A DNA stretch of 64,000 nt from Actinomycetales bacterium (lineage in GTDB: Bacteria; Actinomycetota; Actinomycetes; Actinomycetales; Dermatophilaceae). The stretch lies in assembly GCA_016715285.1 (NCBI GenBank), contig JADKAO010000002.1, forward strand, positions 372,001 through 436,000, read 5' to 3'. Under the pieces are notes generated by a model. The model was given only the letters and a program-made list of their open reading frames with translations, searched no databases and was not told the origin of the DNA. The position numbers and the translations under genes were made by a program. Shown here piece by piece: positions 43,960 to 50,755 of the stretch. Every line of letters starts with the position of its first letter. Position 1 is the first letter of the stretch.

Positions 43960-43977
43960 TGTACAAGGTTTGTCCAA
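43960..43977. promoter_or_regulatory. Candidate CarH/LitR operator at the lipid operon start
   Basis: On the minus strand it reads TTGGACAAACCTTGTACA. It resembles the site at 44035-44052 on the plus strand at 15 of 18 positions. It lies 11 bp upstream of the flavoprotein start. TGTACA-type half sites are typical of MerR-like LitR/CarH operators. Binding is inferred. Confidence 0.65.
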
Positions 43978-44034
43978 CCCTGATGGTTGTGAATGGACCC
44001 AAGGCCGGCTCAGGGCGGGTCTTGAGGGCCTACG

Positions 44035-44052
44035 ATTGACAAACGATGTACA
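44035..44052. promoter_or_regulatory. Candidate CarH/LitR autoregulatory operator over the start codon
   Basis: ATTGACAAACGATGTACA contains a TTGACA element and the regulator's own ATG (44046). Binding here would block its own initiation. It is inverted relative to the copy at 43960-43977, as expected for one protein controlling two divergent genes. Confidence 0.65.
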
Positions 44053-44936
44053 CCATCAAGCGCGCTGCCGAGATCACCGGAGTCCCGGTGGCGACCCTGC
44101 GCGCGTGGGAACGCCGGTATGCCGTGGTGCGCCCTGAGCGCACCAGCGGCGGATACCGCCTCTATGACGACCGCGCGCTCGCCGACCTGGTCACGATGAA
44201 CGCCCTTGTCGAGCAGGGGTGGACCGCGAGTCAGGCCGCTGATGAGGTCGCTCGGCGGCGGATGATTACCGACGACACCGACCCCAATGCCGGGCTCCAC
44301 CGACCTCCACTGCCGGTCGCTGAGCCTGAACTCGTCGACGAGTTCATCGAAGCTGCCAAAGCCCTCGACCCGGCAGCGCTAGCCCAGACTCTCGATGTCG
44401 CCTTCAGCCGCGGGTCTATTGAGTCGGTCACCACCGGCTGGCTGCTCCCCACCCTCGCGGCGCTCGGCGACGCGTGGGTCCACGGCACGGTCTCCATCGC
44501 TGGCGAGCACCTTGCCAGCCACGCGATCCTGCGGCGCCTCAGCACGGCATACGAGGCTGCGGGGACTCCGCGCACGGGGCCGCACATTGTCGTGGGTCTG
44601 CCCGAAGGCAGCCACCATGAGCTCGGTGCCCTCGCGTTCGCGACCATCGCCCGACGTGAGGGGGCGGTCGTGCTGTATCTGGGCGCGAACTTGCCGCCGC
44701 AGGAATGGGTTACCGCGGTCCAACTCCACGAAGCGGAGGCGGCGGTTATCGCGGTGCCCAGCAAGGGCGATGTGGACGCGGCGAGCCGCACCGCACGCGC
44801 GCTCGCAGCGGCTCAGCCGGGTCTCGTGATTGGTATCGGTGGTTTCGAGCAGGAGGCGGTGACCGGCCCTGGCCGCAAGCTCGGCCACGACCTGGTCGCT
44901 GCCGCGCACGGACTCGTCGACGAACTCGCAGGCTAG
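44046..44936 (+). CDS. MerR family regulator with cobalamin-binding domain (CarH/LitR-like)
   Basis: A 296-residue protein. The MerR DNA-binding domain (YTIKRAAEITGVPVATLRAWERRYAVV, then GGYRLYDD) occupies about 1-70. A four-helix light-sensing-type domain carries W-x9-EH (WVHGTVSIAGEHLASHAI), the motif that lines adenosylcobalamin in CarH. The Rossmann-like B12 domain has GSHHELGALAF, where the His of HELG would be the lower cobalt ligand, and ANLPPQEWV. CarH represses its targets in the dark as a B12-bound tetramer and releases them in light. Here the target is probably the divergent lipid operon and itself. Light response is inferred from motifs only. Confidence 0.88.
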   Translation: MYTIKRAAEITGVPVATLRAWERRYAVVRPERTSGGYRLYDDRALADLVTMNALVEQGWTASQAADEVARRRMITDDTDPNAGLHRPPLPVAEPELVDEFIEAAKALDPAALAQTLDVAFSRGSIESVTTGWLLPTLAALGDAWVHGTVSIAGEHLASHAILRRLSTAYEAAGTPRTGPHIVVGLPEGSHHELGALAFATIARREGAVVLYLGANLPPQEWVTAVQLHEAEAAVIAVPSKGDVDAASRTARALAAAQPGLVIGIGGFEQEAVTGPGRKLGHDLVAAAHGLVDELAG

Positions 44937-46246
44937 CGGGCGCGTTTCGCCGCCCGGCGGGCCTTGAACTTCGCGACCCGCGCCGACATCGCTTCGCCCG
45001 CTGCTTCCGCAACGATCGAGGCGCGTGAGCGGCCTTCTTCCTTATTGGGCAGGGCGAGGACGATGATCTTGGCCCACGCCGAGGCGACCTGCTTGGGGTA
45101 TGACCCGGTCACATAGTGCAGGCCATAGCGACGGCAGATGTCGCGGACCTGGGGTGCAATCTCGTAGTAGCGGTTGCTCGGCAGGTCGGGGAAGAGGTGG
45201 TGCTCGATCTGGTGCGACAGGTTGCCGGAGAGGAAGTGCACGATCCACGGGCCGGAGATGTTGCCCGAGCCGAGCATCTGCCGGACATACCACTGGCCGC
45301 GGGTCTCGTTCTCGATCGAGTCCGGGGCGAAGGTGTCGACGCCATACGGGAAGTGACCGCACAGGATGACGCCATTGGCCCAGAGGTTGCGCAGGATGCT
45401 CGAGGTCGCGTTGGCGGCCATCGTCGTGAGCGCCGACGGGCCGGACAGCAGCGGCCACAGGACGTATTCCTTGCCGAGCTTCTTGATGATCTTGCCGCGG
45501 AAGGCTTCCCAGCGCCGCTTGGCTTCGTCCTTGGGCATCTCGCCGTTGATGATCGAGTGGAGTTGCAGGTCGTAGGACGCGATGCCCCATTCAAAGAACA
45601 GCGCGTTGAGCAAGCTCCAGAACGGCTGCGCGAGTGAGCCGAGCGTCCACGGCTGGTCGGGGTCGACTCGGAAGAGTCCATACCCGAGGTCGGAGTCCTT
45701 CTCCAGCACGTTGGTGTAGGTGTGGTGGGTGACGTTGTGGGTGTCCTGCCACTGCGCCGCAGGTGAGACGAAGTCCCACTCCCACGTCGTCGAGTGGATC
45801 TTGGGGTCGCGCATCCAGTCCCATTGACCGTGCAGGACGTTGTGGCCAATCTCCATGTTGTCGAGGATCTTGGAGAGCGTGAGGCCGGCAGTGCCGAGGA
45901 TCCACGCCGGCGGGAACAGCGAGAAGAGCAGGACTGCGCGGCTTCCGAGTTCGATATAACGCTGGGCTGCAATCGTTTTGCGGATGTATGCCGCGTCGCG
46001 GGCACCGCGCGAGTCGAGCACCTGCTGCCGGAGGGCGTCGAGCTCACGACCCAGCGCCTCAAGATCGGCCGCACTCAAGTGCGCAGTCGGGTCTGGGCGA
46101 CCGGACGGCTTGGGGTGCAGGACCCGCTCACCGGTGCCCACGACCGACAACCGGCTGGAGTGCGCCGCCACCTGGACCAGCTGGGGGTGTGCCTGATGGG
46201 GCAGCGTGTCGTCCAGGTCAAACCGGGGCTCGGCGACGAGGGTCAT
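44933..46246 (-). CDS. Membrane fatty acid desaturase
   Basis: A 437-residue di-iron desaturase. All three histidine boxes are present: GHNVLHGQWDW (HxxxH), DTHNVTHHTYTN (HxxHH) and LSHQIEHHLFPD (HxxHH). Hydrophobic segments between them place the active site at the cytoplasmic face. A 90-residue N-terminal extension and an Ala/Arg-rich tail surround the core. It should insert a double bond in acyl-lipid or acyl-CoA using electrons from the reductase gene 45 bp upstream. It resembles the mycobacterial DesA3-type system. Its stop overlaps the convergent regulator by 4 bp. Confidence 0.93.
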   Translation of the reverse strand: MTLVAEPRFDLDDTLPHQAHPQLVQVAAHSSRLSVVGTGERVLHPKPSGRPDPTAHLSAADLEALGRELDALRQQVLDSRGARDAAYIRKTIAAQRYIELGSRAVLLFSLFPPAWILGTAGLTLSKILDNMEIGHNVLHGQWDWMRDPKIHSTTWEWDFVSPAAQWQDTHNVTHHTYTNVLEKDSDLGYGLFRVDPDQPWTLGSLAQPFWSLLNALFFEWGIASYDLQLHSIINGEMPKDEAKRRWEAFRGKIIKKLGKEYVLWPLLSGPSALTTMAANATSSILRNLWANGVILCGHFPYGVDTFAPDSIENETRGQWYVRQMLGSGNISGPWIVHFLSGNLSHQIEHHLFPDLPSNRYYEIAPQVRDICRRYGLHYVTGSYPKQVASAWAKIIVLALPNKEEGRSRASIVAEAAGEAMSARVAKFKARRAAKRAR

Positions 46247-46291
46247 GAAGGCTCCTTCTCGGGGCGTACGGTCGTGCTCACGTGCGAGCGG

Positions 46292-47392
46292 TCAGTGCGC
46301 GATCTGGCAGTCGCCGGCAGGCGCCGACACGCAGGTTTGAATAGCGACTCCGTCGCCGGGGGCGGCATACGTGATCTCGCCGGTGCGAAGGTCACGAACC
46401 GCGCCTTCGGTGAGCGGGAGCACGCACTTGAAACAGATCCCCATCCGGCAGCCGGACGGCATGAGCATCCCGGAGGCTTCGGCGGTCTCGAGGATGGGGG
46501 TGGCGCCGTCACCGTCGAGGGTGCGGCCCGCCGTGGTGAAGGACAGGAGGCCTCCGTCGCCGGCGGCGATGAGGTGCGGGCGGAACCGCTCGAGGTGCAA
46601 GGCACCGGCGAGTCCGGCTGCGTCGTAGAAGGTTTGGGCCGCGTCGAGCATCCCGCCCGGACCGCATACCCAGGTCTCGCGCTCGGCCCAGTCGGGCACG
46701 ATGGCGGGAATGTCGGCGAAGGACAGCATGCCGTCAGAGTCGGTATGCCGCGTCACCAGGCGGATGCGCCCGGTCGCCGACAGCGCTGCGAGGTCGCCAG
46801 CAAAGATGACGTCGCGGGCGGTCGGAGCGGAGTGGACGAGGACGACGTCAGGGAGCTCGTGGAGGTGGTTGCGGAGCATGCCCATGACCGGGGTGATGCC
46901 GCTGCCGCCAGTGATGAACAGGACCTTGCGGGGGCGCGGCGTTGTCATGACGAAGTCGCCAGCGGCGTCATCGAGGTGGATGAGGGCGCCGGGCTTGATC
47001 TCGTGGACGAGATGGTTGCTCACGAGGCCGCCGGGGATCGCTTTGACCGTGATCGCGATGCGGCCGTCGGGGCTGTCGACGAGCGAGGTCAACGAGTAGG
47101 TGCGCCAGTGGCGGACCCCGTCGATCTCGACGCCAACGCGGACGTATTGACCGGGAGTGTGGCCAGCCCAGCTAGCACCCGGGTGGATGATGAGGGTCGC
47201 CGCGTCGGGAGTCTCAAGGCGAATGCGCTCGACGCGACCGGCGAGATCCGCGCCGGGGCGGAGCGGGCTGATGAGGTCGAGGGTGCCTGGAGGCAGCAGG
47301 GGCTTGGCCAGAGCGTCGGCGACTCGCCACGCTCGGTCACGCAGTGACATGGGGCGACGGGCAGGCCTGACCGCAAGGGACATAGAACCCAT
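46292..47392 (-). CDS. Flavin/2Fe-2S oxidoreductase, electron donor of the desaturase
   Basis: A 366-residue protein. FAD domain: RHWRTYSLTS with the RxYS motif and GGLVSNHLVHEI. NAD(P) domain: LFITGGSGITPVMGMLRN and CGPGGMLD. C-terminal plant-type ferredoxin domain: CRMGICFKC (C-x4-C-x2-C) with a distal Cys in CVSAPAGDC. The fused layout matches Rv3230c, the known redox partner of DesA3. ATG 47392 follows GGGAGA; ATG 47383 is also possible. It shares the operon with the desaturase and is divergent from the PucR regulator. Confidence 0.92.
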   Translation of the reverse strand: MGSMSLAVRPARRPMSLRDRAWRVADALAKPLLPPGTLDLISPLRPGADLAGRVERIRLETPDAATLIIHPGASWAGHTPGQYVRVGVEIDGVRHWRTYSLTSLVDSPDGRIAITVKAIPGGLVSNHLVHEIKPGALIHLDDAAGDFVMTTPRPRKVLFITGGSGITPVMGMLRNHLHELPDVVLVHSAPTARDVIFAGDLAALSATGRIRLVTRHTDSDGMLSFADIPAIVPDWAERETWVCGPGGMLDAAQTFYDAAGLAGALHLERFRPHLIAAGDGGLLSFTTAGRTLDGDGATPILETAEASGMLMPSGCRMGICFKCVLPLTEGAVRDLRTGEITYAAPGDGVAIQTCVSAPAGDCQIAH

Positions 47393-47395
47393 TCT

Positions 47396-47409
47396 CCCGA
47401 AGCTTCGGG
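47396..47409. promoter_or_regulatory. 14-bp perfect palindrome in the divergent promoter region
   Basis: CCCGAAGCTTCGGG lies between the reductase start and the PucR gene. It could be an operator for the local regulator. A TACAAT box at 47411-47416 just beyond it fits a -10 element for the PucR gene. Farther on, TTTTGTT (47448-47454) and AACAAAA (47462-47468) form another inverted repeat in its 5' leader. Confidence 0.5.
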
Positions 47410-47508
47410 CTACAATTCTGCCGACTCGACGTGAATCAACGATCACTTTTTGTTGCTTGCGAACAAAACTCGGCGTCATTCGGCGCGGCGTCGCCAAGAG
47501 GGGGACCA

Positions 47509-48930
47509 ATGTCGGCATCATCGCCCACTCACCCCTCGTCCCAATCGTCGTCGCAATCGTCGTCACAAACGTTGTCGCATTCGCTGCCAGACTCGGGAGG
47601 GCAAGCCGCGTCGACAACAGCGTCGGCACCCGCGTCGGCTCCCGAGCCGACACCAGCCTCGTCAGCAGAGCCTCAGCCAAGCCCGCGCGCGCCTGGGGAC
47701 GCGAGACTTGAGGCCGCCGTCTCGGCTCACCCGTCGCGATGGCTCGACGAGGATGCTTACGAACGGCTTCGGGCGTCAGTGCCAACGGTCGCCGACGAGG
47801 CCGTCGAGACGATCGTGCTCGAGGTCCCGAGCTACTCACGCGCTTTCACCGGTGCCATGGGCACGGCCATCCGCACCGCAGTGCAGCTCGCCCTCGTCAA
47901 CTTCCTCGACCTTGCCCGCACCGACAGCTCCGTCGACCCGGCCCAGCCGATCGCGCCGAGCACGACCGGCGCCTTCGAGCTCGGCCGGGGCGAAGCGCGC
48001 AGTGGGCGTTCCATGGACGCTCTGCTCGCGGCATACCGCGTCGGTGCTCGAGTCTCTTGGCGCGGCCTCTCGCGCGAAGCGGTGGCAGCGGGGGTGAGCG
48101 CCGCGACGCTGGGGTCGTTCGCGGAACTCGTGTTTGCCTACATCGATGCGCTCTCGGCAGCGAGCCTCAGCGGGTATGCCGAGGAACTCAACCTGGTCGG
48201 CCGCGAACGTGAGCGCGACCGTGAGCGACTTGCCGAGCTCCTCGTGCGCGGGGCCGACGAGGAGGCCCTCGTCGACGCCGCTCGCCGCGCGGAGTGGACT
48301 CCCCCGCGCACGTTGTCAGCGGTCTTGTTGAGCGATGGCCAGGCGCGGTCGGTCTTTGGGGTGATCGACGCCCGCACGCTGGCCGTAAGCGGCGACCTGC
48401 CCGGGGTGATCGGGGGCACGACCTTGCTCCTCGTGCCCGAGCTGTCAGGGCGCGATCGCGAGCGGTTCATGCGGCAGCTGCAGGGGCGGGGGGCGATCGT
48501 CGGTCCGGATCGGCCGTGGTTGCAGGTGCGGTCCTCCTTTGCCCGGGCGGTGCGGGCGCAGCAGCTGCCGCGGGTGGCTCGGCGCGAGAGCATCGACACG
48601 GACGAGCATCTCGTCGGGCTGCTGCTCTCGGGCGACCCTGAGTTGCTCGCCGACCTCTATGAGCAGGCGCTCGCGCCGATGGCGTCGGTCCGGCCGACGA
48701 CCCGACCCCGGCTGGAGGAGACGCTGCGGTCGTGGCTGCTTCACCACGGACGGCGGGACCTGATGGCGGCGCATCTCTATGTCCACCCGCAGACGGTGCG
48801 CTATCGGATGGGGCAGCTGCGGGAGTTGTTTGGTGACCGGCTTGATGACCCTGAGGAGGTGCTGCGGCTGACCATTGCGCTCGCTGTGCGCCCGGTCAGC
48901 CTGACCGATGCGACGTCACCGTCAAGCTGA
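47509..48930 (+). CDS. PucR/CdaR family transcriptional regulator
   Basis: A 473-residue protein. The first 60 residues are Ser/Gln/Pro-rich and probably disordered. A helical sensor-like region (about 65-240) includes TTGAFELGRGEARSGRSMDALLAAYRVGARVSWR. The C-terminus has the PucR helix-turn-helix: TLRSWLLHHGRRDLMAAHLYVHPQTVRYRMGQLRELFG. ATG 47509 follows AGAGGGGG; GTG 47431 is an alternative but the added sequence looks non-coding. Divergent from the reductase-desaturase operon, it is the obvious candidate regulator of membrane-lipid unsaturation. Confidence 0.87.
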   Translation: MSASSPTHPSSQSSSQSSSQTLSHSLPDSGGQAASTTASAPASAPEPTPASSAEPQPSPRAPGDARLEAAVSAHPSRWLDEDAYERLRASVPTVADEAVETIVLEVPSYSRAFTGAMGTAIRTAVQLALVNFLDLARTDSSVDPAQPIAPSTTGAFELGRGEARSGRSMDALLAAYRVGARVSWRGLSREAVAAGVSAATLGSFAELVFAYIDALSAASLSGYAEELNLVGRERERDRERLAELLVRGADEEALVDAARRAEWTPPRTLSAVLLSDGQARSVFGVIDARTLAVSGDLPGVIGGTTLLLVPELSGRDRERFMRQLQGRGAIVGPDRPWLQVRSSFARAVRAQQLPRVARRESIDTDEHLVGLLLSGDPELLADLYEQALAPMASVRPTTRPRLEETLRSWLLHHGRRDLMAAHLYVHPQTVRYRMGQLRELFGDRLDDPEEVLRLTIALAVRPVSLTDATSPSS

Positions 48931-48940
48931 CCCCACTTCT

Positions 48941-49011
48941 GGACTCGCCAGATGTCAGTAGTGGTGGCTTCCCAGCGCCTGAAACCACCACAACTGACAT
49001 CTCGCGAGTCC
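48941..49011. repeat. Palindromic repeat, left of vapBC
   Basis: Nested stems: GGACTCGC with GCGAGTCC (48941-48948/49004-49011), GATGTCAG with CTGACATC (48951-48958/48994-49001) and GTGGTGG with CCACCAC (48961-48967/48985-48991). The core is nearly the same as the repeat at 49785-49841 and is in the same orientation. Confidence 0.85.
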
Positions 49012-49035
49012 CCTACATCAGCCGATACATCTAAA

Positions 49036-49059
49036 CATCAAAATCAATGATGCTATGAT
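49036..49059 (+). promoter_or_regulatory. vapBC promoter and candidate operator
   Basis: TATGAT (49054-49059) lies 5 bp before the vapB ATG, which would give an essentially leaderless mRNA. Just upstream, CATCA (49036-49040) and TGATG (49048-49052) form an inverted repeat. The area is notably A+T-rich for this genome. VapB antitoxins usually bind such sites with VapC. Confidence 0.6.
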
Positions 49060-49064
49060 GCCCC

Positions 49065-49322
49065 ATGGCCAGGACGACCGTCGCCCTTGACGCAGACGTG
49101 GAGTCGATGCTCGCTCGCCTGATGGCTGAGCGGGGGATCTCCTTCAAGGAAGCACTCAACTCGACGCTCCGGCGCGGCTTGACGGCCACTGCCAGCCCGG
49201 TTGACGTTAGCTTCCCGACCGTCGCCATGGGGGCACCACTCGTCGACCTCACCCATGCGCTCCGCTTGGCAGGGGAACTCGAAGACGATGAGATCGCGCG
49301 CGAGCTAGCTGCGGGCCGATGA
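49065..49322 (+). CDS. vapB: VapB-like antitoxin
   Basis: An 85-residue protein. The N-terminal 45 residues (RTTVALDADVESMLARLMAERGISFKEALNSTLRRGL) have the pattern of a ribbon-helix-helix-type DNA-binding domain. A short, flexible C-terminus (LVDLTHALRLAGELEDDEIARELAAGR) would wrap the toxin. It ends in an ATGA overlap with vapC, the usual coupling. It should neutralise VapC and repress the operon. Confidence 0.88.
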   Translation: MARTTVALDADVESMLARLMAERGISFKEALNSTLRRGLTATASPVDVSFPTVAMGAPLVDLTHALRLAGELEDDEIARELAAGR

Positions 49323-49747
49323 AGATCGTCGACACCAACATCCTGCTGTATGCCGTCAACGAGGACTCCCAGGCGCACGTCGCCTGCCGCGAGTGGCTCC
49401 AGACCGCGCTCGCAGGCAACGAAGCCATCGGCCTGCCGTGGCTGAACCTGCTCGCCTTTGTCCGGGTCTCGACCAATCCCCGCGTTTTCCCTCGTCCGCT
49501 CACGGTCAGCGAGGCGATGGGCTACGTCCAGGGTTGGCTGGCCGCGCCGTGCACCGTCACTCCCGAGCCAACTCCCCGACACGCCCAGGTCCTCGCGGGA
49601 TTGCTCAACACCTCTGGCACGGCGGCCAACCTCACCAATGACGCCTACCTCGCCGCCCTTGCCCTCCAGGCTGACGCAGACGTCGTCACAATGGACCGCG
49701 ACTTCTTGCGGTTCGGGGTGCGCATTGTCGTGCCCGGAGCGTCGTGA
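49319..49747 (+). CDS. vapC: VapC-like PIN-domain ribonuclease toxin
   Basis: A 142-residue PIN-domain protein. The acidic catalytic residues are Asp in KIVDTNILLYAV, Glu in the middle region (HVACREWL or SEAMGY area), Asp in TNDAYLAALAL and Asp in VVTMDRDFLRFG. VapC toxins cut tRNA or rRNA when the antitoxin is degraded. The ATG is inside the ATGA overlap. The module is flanked on both sides by the same palindromic repeat, which suggests it arrived or moved as a unit. Confidence 0.92.
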   Translation: MKIVDTNILLYAVNEDSQAHVACREWLQTALAGNEAIGLPWLNLLAFVRVSTNPRVFPRPLTVSEAMGYVQGWLAAPCTVTPEPTPRHAQVLAGLLNTSGTAANLTNDAYLAALALQADADVVTMDRDFLRFGVRIVVPGAS

Positions 49748-49784
49748 GCTCGGTTGCGGCTAGCCCAAACCTCCGCGCCCTGCG

Positions 49785-49841
49785 CGAGATGTCAGAAGTG
49801 GTGGCTTCCCAGTGCCTGAAACCACCACTAGTGACATCTCG
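49785..49841. repeat. Palindromic repeat, right of vapBC
   Basis: CGAGATGTCA (49785-49794) pairs with TGACATCTCG (49832-49841), and GTGGTGG (49798-49804) with CCACCAC (49822-49828). The loop reads CTTCCCAGTGCCTGAAA against CTTCCCAGCGCCTGAAA in the left copy. The outer flanks differ between copies. Confidence 0.87.
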
Positions 49842-49867
49842 TGTGGTCGACCCAGCCCATCGCCCCG

Positions 49868-50755
49868 TCAGCTGAGGACGTCCTTGCGGCGGAAGTGGCG
49901 GTAGGCAAGCCCGGTGAACACCACGGCATACAGGATCGACCAGAGTGCGCCGTGACGCATCGCGGTCCAGTCCGTCGTGGGGGTGAAGAGGTCGAGCCAG
50001 GCCCGCTGGTAGTACATCGGCACCCCGTGGCGCAGGTCGCCGAGCGCGTCAATCTGCCCGAGGATTGACCCGAGGATCGTCAGCAGCACCGCGCCGCCGA
50101 CCGCCGCGAGCGGGGCATCGGTGCGCACTCCGAGCCAGAACGCGAAAGCTCCCACCTGCAACAGCGTGACAAACGTGTATGCCGTCGCCACCGCGAGGCG
50201 CGGCGCCAACTCTGCCCAGGTGAGGACTCCACCGGCGGGGTTGGTGAAGGGCGCGGTGCCGTAGGCGACTAACCCGACGAGGGAGGACCAGACGACGAGG
50301 ACGACCAGTGCAGCCGCGAGCGTTGCGAGAGAGACAAATAGCTTGCTTGTGAGCAGTCGAGCGCGGGGCACAGGCGCGAGTAAGAGGTAGCGCAGCGATG
50401 ACCAGGACGCCTCGCTCGGTACCGCATCGCCGACAAAGAGCGCAGCGATGACGATGAGCAAAAACTCAGCGGCCGCCATATAGGTGAAGACCGCGAAGTT
50501 GGCTGCGCCACCCTGGGCGAGGTCGACCAGTCGGGTGCCCGTGACCGGGCCGCTCGATCGCCCGAAGGCGAAGGCAGCGACGAGCACCAACGGCAGCGCT
50601 CCGATGAGGACGAACGACCACAGCGTCCGGCGGCGGCCCAGTTGGCGGCGGAGTTCGGCGCGGAAGGACAGCTCGCGAGTCTTCGCACCAACCCGCGATG
50701 GGGCCTGCGGACGGCGCTCTCGCCGCACCGACTCGTGCTTCGGCTGGTAGGTCAT
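49868..50755 (-). CDS. ABC-2 type transporter permease
   Basis: A 295-residue membrane protein. A basic N-terminus with FRAELRRQLGRRRTLWSFVLIGALPLVLVAAF starts the first helix. Five further hydrophobic segments follow, including FLLIVIAALFVGDAVPSEASWSSLRYLLLAPVPR, the conserved cytoplasmic loop of ABC-2 proteins that lose or move substrate across the membrane. It overlaps the upstream fusion gene in ATGA and is the obvious membrane partner of its ATPase domain. The substrate is unknown. Confidence 0.88.
   Translation of the reverse strand: MTYQPKHESVRRERRPQAPSRVGAKTRELSFRAELRRQLGRRRTLWSFVLIGALPLVLVAAFAFGRSSGPVTGTRLVDLAQGGAANFAVFTYMAAAEFLLIVIAALFVGDAVPSEASWSSLRYLLLAPVPRARLLTSKLFVSLATLAAALVVLVVWSSLVGLVAYGTAPFTNPAGGVLTWAELAPRLAVATAYTFVTLLQVGAFAFWLGVRTDAPLAAVGGAVLLTILGSILGQIDALGDLRHGVPMYYQRAWLDLFTPTTDWTAMRHGALWSILYAVVFTGLAYRHFRRKDVLS

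Noticed and set aside
45794..47347. 517-residue open frame on the plus strand
   Set aside because: Runs across the antisense of two genes, the desaturase and the reductase, and has no recognisable domain.
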